Source: Mucilaginibacter xinganensis (GTDB taxonomy: Bacteria; Bacteroidota; Bacteroidia; Sphingobacteriales; Sphingobacteriaceae). From it: 64,000 nt of DNA. The stretch covers positions 558,001 to 622,000 of the forward strand of contig NZ_CP022743.1 in assembly GCF_002257585.1 (NCBI RefSeq), written 5' to 3'. Each line of letters opens with the position of its first letter. The first letter of the stretch is position 1. Made by a program: the position numbers and the translations under genes. The notes under the pieces are model-generated. The model saw only the letters and a list, made by a program, of their open reading frames with translations. It was not told the DNA's origin and ran no database searches. Positions 36,123-43,374 of the stretch are shown here, piece by piece.

Positions 36123-36695
36123 TTAACTCAACCAGTTCTGCATCATTTCTTTCCCAAATTCAGTAAGGATTGACTCCGGGTGAAACTGTACGCCGCGTAC
36201 ATCATATTCCTTGTGGCTTAAAGCCATCAGCGAGTTGTCTACTTCGTCAATAGCGGTAATTTTCAACGAAGCCGGTAAAGCGTCGCCATCCACAACCCAG
36301 GAGTGGTACCGCCCAACTTTAAAGCTTTCAGGCAGGCCGGTAAATAGTTTCTCTTGTTTATCAGTTACCTTTATGGGAGTAGCAATGCCGTGCATGGGCT
36401 GAGAGAGGTTGTATAGCCGGCCACCGAACACTTCGGCTATGGCCTGCTGACCAAGGCAAACCCCAAAGATACTTTTTATAGGCGCGTATTTTTCTATCAC
36501 TTCTAGCAGTAAGCCTGCTTCTGATGGTATTCCCGGGCCCGGCGAAAGGATAATGCGATCATAAGCGGCCACATCATCAATATTAAATTTATCGTTTCTC
36601 CACACTTCGCATTGCATCCCAATTTCATTAACCAGGTGCACCAGGTTGTAGGTGAATGAATCGTAATTGTCTATTATTAAAATTTTGTCGTTCAT
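36123..36695 (-). CDS. trpG: Anthranilate synthase component II (glutamine amidotransferase)
   Basis: TrpG supplies ammonia from glutamine to TrpE. The class I amidotransferase triad is visible: Cys in FGVCLGQQAIAEVFGG (about residue 80) and His-Glu in GVQFHPESILTEFG near the C-terminus. The oxyanion region ILSPGPGIPSEAG is present. The ATG at 36695 gives the usual KILIIDNYDSFTYNL start; the longer frame to 36728 adds an unlikely leader. It lies 123 bases after trpE and 80 bases before trpC. Confidence 0.95.
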   Translation of the reverse strand: MNDKILIIDNYDSFTYNLVHLVNEIGMQCEVWRNDKFNIDDVAAYDRIILSPGPGIPSEAGLLLEVIEKYAPIKSIFGVCLGQQAIAEVFGGRLYNLSQPMHGIATPIKVTDKQEKLFTGLPESFKVGRYHSWVVDGDALPASLKITAIDEVDNSLMALSHKEYDVRGVQFHPESILTEFGKEMMQNWLS

Positions 36696-36818
36696 TGTTT
36701 TATTTTTTGAAAACTCCCTGCCCTGCATCCGCCGCGTTCCGTAACTAAGGCACGGTTATTTATTGTTCCTTTTTTCTACCGGCTGTGCCAACTGCCGACC
36801 TGTAACTCCTAACTTTCG

Positions 36819-38228
36819 CTACAGTTCCTCCGCCAATTCTATTGCTTTTCTTAACGCGGCTATTTTATTATCCACTTCTTTTAGTTCACTTTCAGCTATT
36901 GAGCCAGCTACTATCCCGGCACCTGCCTGGTAATGCAACGTGTTGTTTTTGCTTAGAAACGAGCGAATCATAATGGCGTGGTTAAAGTCGCCGTTAAAAC
37001 CAAGGAAGCCAATGGCGCCGCTGTAAAAGCTGCGTTTGGTTTTTTCGTTCTCATCAATAATCTCCATTGCACGGTATTTTGGCGCGCCGCTTAAGGTACC
37101 GGCAGGATAAGTATCTGCTACCACTTTAAATGACGAAACCCCGGGCAGCAGCTTGCCGCTTACATGCGATACCAGGTGAATGAGGTGCGAATAGTATTGT
37201 ACCTCTTTAAATGCCTTTACCTGTACATCGCCGCAATGGCGGCTCAGATCGTTACGGGCAAGGTCAACCAGCATTACGTGCTCTGCCGACTCTTTTGGAT
37301 CGTTTTCCAGCTGCCGCGCTATTTCCGCATCCTTTTCATCGTCGCCACTGCGCTTAAATGTGCCGGCAATAGGAAATATGCTGGCCACTTGGTTCTTTAC
37401 GGTAATTTGTGCTTCAGGCGAAGAGCCAAAGATCCGGAAATCGCCATAATCAAAATAAAACAAATAAGGCGACGGATTTATTGAACGCAAGGCCCGGTAA
37501 ACATTAAATTCATCGCCCGAAAACTTTCTTGAAAAGCCACGCGATGGGACGATCTGGAACACGTCGCCACGGTAAATATGCTGTTTCATTTTTTCAACCA
37601 CAGCCATAAACTCTTCATTGGTAAGGTTTGATTGCTCTTGATCCTTGCTTTCAAAGCCATATTCGGGGAAGTTTTTGTTGCGGATCAGGTCGGACAGTTT
37701 TCCGAGGCCGTTATTATCCGTTTCACCTTCCGGCTGGTTTTGAAAAATATAGAGCTCGTTTTTAAAGTGATCAATTGCGATGATATACCTGTAAATATGG
37801 TATTGCATAACCGGCACCTTGCGCGACGTATCTGCACTTTCTTTAAGTACGATGGTTTCAAAGTGTTCAACTGCTTCGTGAGTAAAGTAGCCAAAAATGC
37901 CGTTTGAGATAATTTTACCAGGGTAAGGGCTGGTATCAAAACTGCCTATAAAATCATTTATCTTGCTGATCAGGTCGAAGGTGCCGGGGGCATAGTTCTC
38001 TTCGCTGTTATCAGGTGCGGTAATTTTAAGCGCTCCGTCATTCAAAACAAAGCCGCTGATCGGCTCGCAGCAAACATAACTTACACTGTTTTCGCGGCTA
38101 TGGTAATCTGAGCTTTCCAGCAGCAATGAATTTGGGAAAACGTCACGCAGCCTCAGGTATATGCTTACCGGCGTGGTGGTATCGGCAAGTAACTTTTTAT
38201 GAGTGGTTATAATCTTATATTTCTTCAT
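36819..38228 (-). CDS. trpE: Anthranilate synthase component I
   Basis: TrpE makes anthranilate from chorismate. 469 residues from the ATG at 38228 (KKYKIITTHKKL); the frame from 38255 reads into the terminator hairpin. The feedback-inhibition motif LLLESSD is near residue 40. The catalytic domain contains QIVPSRGFSRKF, FGSSPEAQ, MLVDLARNDLSRHC, YYSHLIHLVSHVSG and TYPAGTLSGAPKYRAMEIID, the chorismate-binding signatures. Expression is predicted to be controlled both by product inhibition (LLES) and by the leader attenuator described at 38258-38404. Confidence 0.96.
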   Translation of the reverse strand: MKKYKIITTHKKLLADTTTPVSIYLRLRDVFPNSLLLESSDYHSRENSVSYVCCEPISGFVLNDGALKITAPDNSEENYAPGTFDLISKINDFIGSFDTSPYPGKIISNGIFGYFTHEAVEHFETIVLKESADTSRKVPVMQYHIYRYIIAIDHFKNELYIFQNQPEGETDNNGLGKLSDLIRNKNFPEYGFESKDQEQSNLTNEEFMAVVEKMKQHIYRGDVFQIVPSRGFSRKFSGDEFNVYRALRSINPSPYLFYFDYGDFRIFGSSPEAQITVKNQVASIFPIAGTFKRSGDDEKDAEIARQLENDPKESAEHVMLVDLARNDLSRHCGDVQVKAFKEVQYYSHLIHLVSHVSGKLLPGVSSFKVVADTYPAGTLSGAPKYRAMEIIDENEKTKRSFYSGAIGFLGFNGDFNHAIMIRSFLSKNNTLHYQAGAGIVAGSIAESELKEVDNKIAALRKAIELAEEL

Positions 38229-38257
38229 ATTCTTTTTAACAGGATAGTAAAACAAAA

Positions 38258-38286
38258 AAACCCGGCGAATGAGGGTCGCCGGGTTT
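38258..38286 (-). terminator. trp attenuator terminator hairpin
   Basis: AAACCCGGCGA and TCGCCGGGTTT make a perfect 11-bp GC-rich stem with a 7-base loop. On the minus strand it is followed by a run of T (TTTTTTTG when the arm end is included), a strong intrinsic terminator. It lies 30 bases before the trpE ATG and 43 bases after the leader-peptide stop. In minus-strand order the 5' arm can instead pair with GCCGGTT at 38337-38331 (five GC pairs, then two A-U after one bulge), a candidate antiterminator. Confidence 0.88.
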
Positions 38287-38328
38287 CCTATTTAGGTTTA
38301 TAATTGATTAGTTGTTCAGATCAAAAAT

Positions 38329-38388
38329 TTAACCGGCTGCCAAAATTAATTGGTGCCACCAGCTGTTTTTATGATTGATCTTTATCAT
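38329..38388 (-). CDS. trpL: trp operon leader peptide with tandem Trp codons
   Basis: The minus-strand frame from ATG 38388 to TAA 38331-38329 encodes MIKINHKNSWWHQLILAAG. The two adjacent UGG codons (38361-38356) are the hallmark of an attenuation leader; Trp is otherwise rare, and two in a row in 19 residues directly upstream of trpE and an intrinsic terminator is very unlikely by chance. When Trp-tRNA is scarce, the ribosome should stall at codons 10-11, leaving GCCGGTT (38337-38331) free to pair with the terminator's 5' arm. When Trp is plentiful, the ribosome reaches the stop, covers that segment, and the terminator forms. The gene is too short for ordinary gene finding. Confidence 0.88.
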   Translation of the reverse strand: MIKINHKNSWWHQLILAAG

Positions 38389-38396
38389 TACGGTCA

Positions 38397-38426
38397 CAAA
38401 TTTATAAAGAAAATTGAATTGGCAAA
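38397..38426 (-). promoter_or_regulatory. trp operon promoter
   Basis: On the minus strand, TTTG (38426-38423) and TAAATTTG (38404-38397) are separated by 18 bases, a good match to the Bacteroidota -33/-7 pair. The predicted start at about 38391-38388 is practically the leader-peptide ATG, so the leader would be translated from a leaderless or nearly leaderless mRNA. Confidence 0.65.
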
Positions 38427-38442
38427 TTTTTTCTGTACTTTT

Positions 38443-38883
38443 TTATGCCCTTGAACCCAAAACAGGCAAATGGCCCGCCATAATTGTGGCGATGATTATC
38501 AAAAAGGCTATGATATAGAATATTGCAATAGTGCGGTGCTTGCTTTCCGGAAGGATGATCTTTTTGGCTTTACTGTGGCCGATGGTGATTAAAACAATGG
38601 CGATTACCATGCCAACCCAGTGTTCTACAGTGAAATACCGGGTAACCTCGTTTTTCATGGTATCACTGCTAAACTGAACCAGCGGACTTAAAAATGCAAG
38701 CACTATACCTATAAGCAGTTGTGTGTGTGCTGATATTAAAGCAAATAAATTGATCTTGCGGTTGGTTTCGGTATAGGCTTTTTGACCCAGCCAGCCCAAT
38801 AAGGATTGAATTATGGCCACCAATAGCAGTAAAAATACGATATACCTGAAACCGGAATGAAGGTGTTGAATAATGCTGTACAT
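38443..38883 (-). CDS. Four-helix membrane protein (cytochrome b561-like layout), unknown function
   Basis: 146 residues with four hydrophobic helices: HSGFRYIVFLLLLVAIIQSL near 10-28, SAHTQLLIGIVLAFLSP near 50-68, HWVGMVIAIVLITIGHSKAKK near 88-108, and IAIFYIIAFLIIIATIMAG near 119-137. Several His residues (His7, His10, His53, His88) sit near membrane faces, as in small haem-binding membrane proteins, but haem binding is only a possibility. Two perfect palindromes lie just upstream (38888-38909 and 38911-38925), so it may be regulated by a DNA-binding protein. It precedes the trp leader on the same strand. Confidence 0.65.
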   Translation of the reverse strand: MYSIIQHLHSGFRYIVFLLLLVAIIQSLLGWLGQKAYTETNRKINLFALISAHTQLLIGIVLAFLSPLVQFSSDTMKNEVTRYFTVEHWVGMVIAIVLITIGHSKAKKIILPESKHRTIAIFYIIAFLIIIATIMAGHLPVLGSRA

Positions 38884-38887
38884 ATAG

Positions 38888-38909
38888 TTCGAATAAAAAT
38901 TTATTCGAA
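38888..38909. promoter_or_regulatory. 22-bp palindrome upstream of the four-helix membrane protein
   Basis: TTCGAATAAA-AA-TTTATTCGAA has perfect 10-bp arms. It lies 5 bases before the ATG at 38883. A second palindrome, ATACTA-TTT-TAGTAT (38911-38925), is next to it. The pair looks like operator sites for a dimeric repressor, or a 5' UTR stem. The regulator is unknown. Confidence 0.55.
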
Positions 38910-38991
38910 TATACTATTTTAGTATTAAGCAAGCATTAATAAGTAACAAGGGGAATATATTTTCAGTAGGCTGTAAATGTTCAAGATGTAA

Positions 38992-39423
38992 TCAGGAAGC
39001 CTCGCTTAAAGGCGGGATTACGTTCCGCTCAGGATTTTTAGCTTTTTTTTCCTTTTTATCGAACATCGACTTCACCTTATCCCATACACCCAGCACGGAG
39101 TCTTCAGATATAAAGTGTGAAGCTTTTTGAGAAACCAGTCCAACCAGGGTTTTTACCAGAAATCCCGAATTGCGGAAGATGGTTTTGTTAAGTGTAAAAG
39201 GTAAAACAAACCGGGATATTAAGCCAACAATATCCTGGTCAAAAAAACTGGTGGATTTTCCGTCCGCCCCAACCGACCTTGGAAACAAGGTCCCGATGGT
39301 TGAAATTGTTGATGAAAAGTTTTTAAACCGAAGGCCGATGGCTACACCTTGTTCCCGTTCTTCATCTTTAAGGCGTAAAATCTCTTTCCTTAAATCGCTT
39401 ATATTTTTAATAGGTATGTCCAT
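38992..39423 (-). CDS. Hypothetical protein of the YtxH/holin-like cluster
   Basis: 143 residues, no clear signal peptide, with a charged helix at the start (DLRKEILRLKDEEREQG), a moderately hydrophobic centre and a Lys-rich C-terminus (KKEKKAKNPER). It starts 7 bases after the stop of the holin-like gene, so they are very likely cotranscribed. I do not recognise the family. A peripheral membrane role in envelope stress is plausible from its neighbours only. Confidence 0.55.
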   Translation of the reverse strand: MDIPIKNISDLRKEILRLKDEEREQGVAIGLRFKNFSSTISTIGTLFPRSVGADGKSTSFFDQDIVGLISRFVLPFTLNKTIFRNSGFLVKTLVGLVSQKASHFISEDSVLGVWDKVKSMFDKKEKKAKNPERNVIPPLSEAS

Positions 39424-39429
39424 TGGTTA

Positions 39430-39771
39430 TTAGGATTTAAAGATCTTTTGGATAAATGCATTAACGATCGGTTTTTCAATGGCCTGCTTGTTGTATTTAA
39501 TGAAGAGCGCTATTATTAAATAAACAATGGCCACACAACCAAAGCCTATCCAGTCGGCACCGAACACACTGCCCAGGTAAAAAGCTAGTGTAAAACTGGC
39601 AAAGATGAATGCCAGCACCATAGCCACTACGGTAACAACATCAGCAATAAGGCTGGCTGCAATGGAGGTGCCTCCCTCAATAGCCTGGTATTTTGCCAGT
39701 TTAATCCGGGTTTCAGCGTAATCTCTAAGTTGATCAATAATGGGTGGATGTGTTTCTTTTTCGGCGTCCAT
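39430..39771 (-). CDS. Phage-holin-like (Holin-X/DUF1469) membrane protein
   Basis: 113 residues: an N-terminal amphipathic part (LRDYAETRIKLAKYQAIEGG) and two transmembrane helices (ADVVTVVAMVLAFIFASFTLAF and DWIGFGCVAIVYLIIALFI) with a basic C-terminus. The arrangement is that of the putative actinobacterial Holin-X/DUF1469 family, which is chromosomal and not phage lysis in most hosts. It sits between a YtxH-type protein and an unknown protein, a combination common in Bacteroidota envelope-stress clusters. Confidence 0.75.
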   Translation of the reverse strand: MDAEKETHPPIIDQLRDYAETRIKLAKYQAIEGGTSIAASLIADVVTVVAMVLAFIFASFTLAFYLGSVFGADWIGFGCVAIVYLIIALFIKYNKQAIEKPIVNAFIQKIFKS

Positions 39772-39790
39772 ATTTTTTAGTCTGGAGTAG

Positions 39791-39847
39791 TAAGCCCTAA
39801 GCCCGGAGTCAGTATTGTTTATATTGTTACTCCGGGCTTAAGGCTTA
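39791..39847. terminator. Long hairpin between YtxH and holin-like genes
   Basis: 19-base arms (39791-39809 and 39829-39847) pair with one mismatch around a 19-base loop. There is no T-run on either side. It may reduce read-through or protect the 3' end of the YtxH transcript. The repeated TAAGCC/GCCCGGAGT text makes it look like a small repeat element. Confidence 0.55.
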
Positions 39848-39856
39848 TCACTTAAT

Positions 39857-40123
39857 TTATGCGTGTTCCAAATCGTCCTGGTATTCTTCTTCAGCGCTGC
39901 TGATCTTTGATTTAATATTATCAACTACCTTATCTTTTAAATTAATAAGATTTTCTATTTCGGCTGAAGCTGTTTCCTTTATTGAGTCGCCAAGATTTTT
40001 TAATGAATCGGCCAGCTTATCGCGGGTTTCGTTTCCCTTGTCAGGCGCAAATAATATGCCTAGTGCTGCTCCTGCCGCCAGCCCTACAAGCAAAGCGACA
40101 AATACTTTTGAGTTATCGTTCAT
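39857..40123 (-). CDS. YtxH-domain protein
   Basis: 88 residues with the YtxH signature: a hydrophobic Gly/Ala-rich helix ([24 protein letters not shown], the APxxG motif at its end) followed by a long charged helix. YtxH proteins are general-stress membrane-associated proteins of unknown mechanism. It is the first gene of the minus-strand cluster with the holin-like protein. Confidence 0.85.
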   Translation of the reverse strand: MNDNSKVFVALLVGLAAGAALGILFAPDKGNETRDKLADSLKNLGDSIKETASAEIENLINLKDKVVDNIKSKISSAEEEYQDDLEHA

Positions 40124-40213
40124 ACTACTATAAATTTTTAAGTTGACTAATTGTTTTGATTTTGATGAAATATGTTGTTAAATGTTACCAAAACGGACTT
40201 TTCATTGTTGAAT

Positions 40214-40237
40214 TGTCCATATTTACAAATATAGACA
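40214..40237 (-). promoter_or_regulatory. Promoter-embedded palindrome for the YtxH cluster
   Basis: TGTCCATATTT-AC-AAATATAGACA pairs in 10 of 11 arm positions. On the minus strand it contains TATATTTG (40233-40226), a TAnnTTTG -7 box. A regulator binding the palindrome would block the promoter. The implied 5' UTR is about 95 bases. Confidence 0.5.
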
Positions 40238-40342
40238 GTTAGTTGTCATATTAGGTATTACCCATACTCCACAACTGCAGGTTTTATAATATTCCTTAAA
40301 TGTTGCTTTTCTACGGCGTTTTCAAACACCGGTGTTTAGCAC

Positions 40343-41386
40343 TTACCCTTCGGGCCCGGTTTTTATCCGTTCAAGCCTGTCGGCAGCCATGCGGTTGGTT
40401 TCATAGATCTCCAATAGCAGTAAAAAGTACGACAGTAACAGCGGGCCATATACCAAACCTAAAATGCCAAACAGCGGAACGCCAATAAATACCCCTATTA
40501 TAGATATGATAGGGTGTGTGTTGCCCACCCTTTTGTTGATCATCATCCTCAGCACATTGTCAATGTTGCCAATTACCAGCAGGCCCACTGCCATTAACAT
40601 TATCCCTTTTAACTCATGCCCCTGGGCAATAAGTATAATGCCCGCCGGAATGGTTAGCGTTGGCGCGCCAACCACGGGTAAAAAGGATATAAATGTGCCG
40701 ATAACGCCCCAGAATACGGCGTCGGGCAGCCCGAAGGCGAAAAAACTCATGGCCAGCAATGTTCCCTGTGTTACTGCAATAATTCCCTGGCCCAAAACAT
40801 TTGAATAAGTAGAGTTACGTAATGCATCGGCAAACTTAATGGCATGTTGTTCGCGGAAAGGCGCATATTTTAAAAGCCCGTTTTCAAATTCACGCACCTG
40901 GGTGAACATAAAATACAACAGGAAATACATCACCAGCAGGGTTATGATAATTTGAGCCGCGCTGCCCAGAATTGACGGAAAGAGCTCGGTTGCATAAGAC
41001 CCTAATTTTTGAAGCGTATTTTCGGCTATATGCGGCTGGTTAAAATGATAGCCTGCGTAATCGTCAATTTTTGAAACCCACTCCTGCAGGTTAAAAGATT
41101 CTTTACCAATGCTACCTATCTTGCTCACTACCATGATACTTAATGACATCATGGGGATAACGATCACAATAAGCGATGTTAGAATGATCATCATGGTAAC
41201 CAGGGTCTTATTCCATCCTTTTTTTTCAACAAGGTGCAGGTAAATTGGGCGGAATATGGTGAAGAGCACAATGGCACCCAGTATAGAGCTGAACAGACTG
41301 CTTAATGCATAAATTAAAAAACAGCCCAGTATGATAATACTCGTCAGGATGATGTTGTTGCGCTGCTTGTAATTAAAAATTGACAT
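40343..41386 (-). CDS. AI-2E/PerM family membrane protein
   Basis: 347 residues with about eight transmembrane segments. Family features are an early pair of helices, a soluble loop (about 95-140), FFAFGLPDAVFWGVIGTFISFLPVVGA near 220, and GIFIGVPLFGILGLVYGPLLL near the C-terminus (as VFIGVPLFGILGLVYGP). Members have been described as autoinducer-2 exporters or sodium/proton antiporters; which applies here is unknown. No quorum-sensing genes are nearby. Confidence 0.86.
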   Translation of the reverse strand: MSIFNYKQRNNIILTSIIILGCFLIYALSSLFSSILGAIVLFTIFRPIYLHLVEKKGWNKTLVTMMIILTSLIVIVIPMMSLSIMVVSKIGSIGKESFNLQEWVSKIDDYAGYHFNQPHIAENTLQKLGSYATELFPSILGSAAQIIITLLVMYFLLYFMFTQVREFENGLLKYAPFREQHAIKFADALRNSTYSNVLGQGIIAVTQGTLLAMSFFAFGLPDAVFWGVIGTFISFLPVVGAPTLTIPAGIILIAQGHELKGIMLMAVGLLVIGNIDNVLRMMINKRVGNTHPIISIIGVFIGVPLFGILGLVYGPLLLSYFLLLLEIYETNRMAADRLERIKTGPEG

Positions 41387-41463
41387 TAAGGCCTAAATTA
41401 TAATTATTAAACGCAGGGAAGGAAAAAAGTTTTGGAAGAGCAGAAAAAAACTATCGACGAAAA

Positions 41464-41688
41464 TCAGCCGGCTTCATTGAGCAATTTGTCAATTGTAGCG
41501 GAACTCATTGAAATGGAATCAAGGTAGAATAAACAATCGGCAGAGGGCTCAGGAATCTCGTAACGCAGCTGTTCAATAGCCAGCAGAATGTTTGAGAGCT
41601 GATTTTTAACATCATGCTTCAACGCCCGTAATTGCTGGTTATTATCATCGGCCGGTTGCACTTGCCCGGCATTTGCCGTTCCATCCAT
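41464..41688 (-). CDS. Orphan HisKA-like (DHp) mini-protein coupled to NtrC-type regulator
   Basis: 74 residues. After a short polar lead, RALKHDVKNQLSNILLAIEQL matches the H-box helix of histidine kinases (phosphoacceptor-type His25, followed by Asp and Asn), and the second helix (YLDSISMSSATIDKLLNEAG) completes a DHp hairpin. There is no ATP-binding domain, no sensor and no membrane segment. Its ATG follows the stop of the sigma-54 activator by one base, so it is translationally coupled. It cannot phosphorylate itself; it may accept or drain phosphate from the regulator (Spo0B-like hairpin role) or dock a separate kinase. This function is inference. Confidence 0.7.
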   Translation of the reverse strand: MDGTANAGQVQPADDNNQQLRALKHDVKNQLSNILLAIEQLRYEIPEPSADCLFYLDSISMSSATIDKLLNEAG

Positions 41689-41689
41689 G

Positions 41690-43099
41690 TTACTTAATAT
41701 TAATGGCCTTCATTTTATTATACAAAGTTTTACGGTCAATGTTTAATATTTCTGCAGCCCTTGTTTTATTAAAATTAACTTCTCTAAGTACTTTTAATAT
41801 AGTTTCATATTCCGCTTCAAGGGCCGCATTCTTTAAATCGTGCCTGTTTTCTTTAATGTCATGAACTTCTGCCTGCTGTGGTGTGTAATCATAAACCGGG
41901 ATCTTAAAGTTCGAAATTTCAAGCGGCAGCGCCTTCATGGTTATCTCATTACCTTCGGTAAGCAGGGTAGCCCGGCGAACAACATTCTTCATCTCGCGGA
42001 TGTTTCCCTGCCAGCGGTAACTCATAAAGCTGTCAATAACTTCCTGCGAAAACGAAGTTACGTTACGCCCAAGCTCCTGGTTGGCTATCTTTAAAAAATG
42101 ATGCGCCAGCAGCATAATGTCGTTACCGCGTTCCCGCAGCGGGGGTATAAATATGCTGAACTCGTTAAAACGGTGGTAAAGGTCTTCCCTAAACCTGCCT
42201 TTTTGGATCCCTTCCTGCAGGTTTTCATTTGTAGCAATAATAATGCGCACGTCCAGGTTTATCTCTCTCGTGCTGCCTATCCTTTTCACCTTTCTTTCCT
42301 GTACGGTTCTTAGTAACGCCGCCTGGATCTCGTACGAAAGATTGCCTACTTCATCTAAAAACAAAGTACCGCCGTTGGCCATTTCAAAATGCCCGATCTT
42401 GGTATATAAAGCGCCGGTAAATGACCCTTTTTCGTGGCCAAAAAATTCGCTGGCCGCAAGTTCTTTGGTAAGCGAACCACAGTCCATCGCGATAAATGGC
42501 TGGTTATGACGCGGGCTATTCAGGTGAATACTCTTTGCGACAGATTCTTTACCCGTACCGCTTTCGCCCAATATAATCACACTGTAGTTAGTTGGGGCAA
42601 CCAGCTCTATCTGCCGGGTTAATTCTTTTGACACCTTGCTGGTGCCGGTAACAAAGTCGTTGGCAAAAACCTGTTTTTTAATTTCCCGGCTTGATTTGTC
42701 ATGGCTGAGCGGTTCTGCCTTATCTTCCACCAACGCATGGTGTGTTTCTATGGCTTTGGTAATGGTATTTAAAATTTCGTCGGGATATAATGGTTTGGTA
42801 ATGTAATCATACGCCCCCATCTTGATCAGCTCCACCGCCATTTTAATATCAGAGTACCCTGTTATAATAATTACGCCGGTTTTTGGATATTGCGTTTTTA
42901 TGTTTTTCAGCATTTCTCGCCCATCGGTATCTTCCAGCCTGAAATCACAAAGCACCAGGTTAAAGTCGCCGTTTTTCAGGTATTCCATACCAATACTCCC
43001 AGTGGAAGCAGTAGTTACATCAAAGCCGTTACGTGTTAAGAACTTCGATAGTAATAAAGCAACATTAACTTCATCATCAATGATGAGTATTTTCTTCAT
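41690..43099 (-). CDS. Sigma-54-dependent response regulator, NtrC family
   Basis: 469 residues: receiver domain (1-120) with Asp52 as phosphoacceptor and Lys in ITKPL; AAA+ domain (about 150-380) with Walker A GESGTGKES, the sigma-54 contact loop as GSFTGA in place of GAFTGA, Walker B GGTLFLDEVG and the arginine-finger region; Fis-type HTH at the C-terminus (NKTRAAEILNIDRKTLYNKM). It activates sigma-54 promoters when phosphorylated. No full histidine kinase is encoded beside it, only the coupled 74-residue HisKA-like peptide. Confidence 0.95.
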   Translation of the reverse strand: MKKILIIDDEVNVALLLSKFLTRNGFDVTTASTGSIGMEYLKNGDFNLVLCDFRLEDTDGREMLKNIKTQYPKTGVIIITGYSDIKMAVELIKMGAYDYITKPLYPDEILNTITKAIETHHALVEDKAEPLSHDKSSREIKKQVFANDFVTGTSKVSKELTRQIELVAPTNYSVIILGESGTGKESVAKSIHLNSPRHNQPFIAMDCGSLTKELAASEFFGHEKGSFTGALYTKIGHFEMANGGTLFLDEVGNLSYEIQAALLRTVQERKVKRIGSTREINLDVRIIIATNENLQEGIQKGRFREDLYHRFNEFSIFIPPLRERGNDIMLLAHHFLKIANQELGRNVTSFSQEVIDSFMSYRWQGNIREMKNVVRRATLLTEGNEITMKALPLEISNFKIPVYDYTPQQAEVHDIKENRHDLKNAALEAEYETILKVLREVNFNKTRAAEILNIDRKTLYNKMKAINIK

Positions 43100-43206
43100 A
43101 AAGGAATTTTCGTTAGCAAAAAGGGACTTTACTGTGAATTAAACGTGATCGTCCGCTAATTTATAAATTTAATCCCATCATACGTTTTTGGAGGACAAAA
43201 AGTTAT

Positions 43207-43249
43207 ACCTATAAAAAAAGGAAGCCCGAAAGCTTCCTTTTTTATAGGT
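43207..43249 (-). terminator. Terminator after the outer-membrane barrel gene
   Basis: A near-perfect inverted repeat of 18 pairs with one bulged A (ACCTATAAAAAAAGGAAGC / GCTTCCTTTTTTATAGGT) around CCGAAA. The T-run continues through the arm on the minus strand. It ends the transcript of 43375-43980. Confidence 0.8.
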
Positions 43250-43374
43250 AAATGTAAGTGCTAAAAGTATTAATGCACTGTCCGTCAGGCATCAGCAATG
43301 AAAATAATTTATTTTATTTTCAACTGGTTTTTAAGTTAACGGGCAGCTGCACCGCGGCTTATTATTTGGTATAA

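Noticed and set aside
36729..36818. Possible second leader peptide or attenuator between trpE and trpG
   Set aside because: I found no short frame with Trp codons and no strong hairpin with T-run; it looks like an ordinary intercistronic gap.
39430..39771. Holin-like gene as a sign of a prophage
   Set aside because: No terminase, capsid, integrase or lysin gene is nearby, and this family is usually chromosomal with YtxH-type neighbours.
40343..41386. Quorum-sensing module around the AI-2E-type permease
   Set aside because: No luxS, lsr or related genes lie beside it, and family members have other roles; the name alone does not support quorum sensing.
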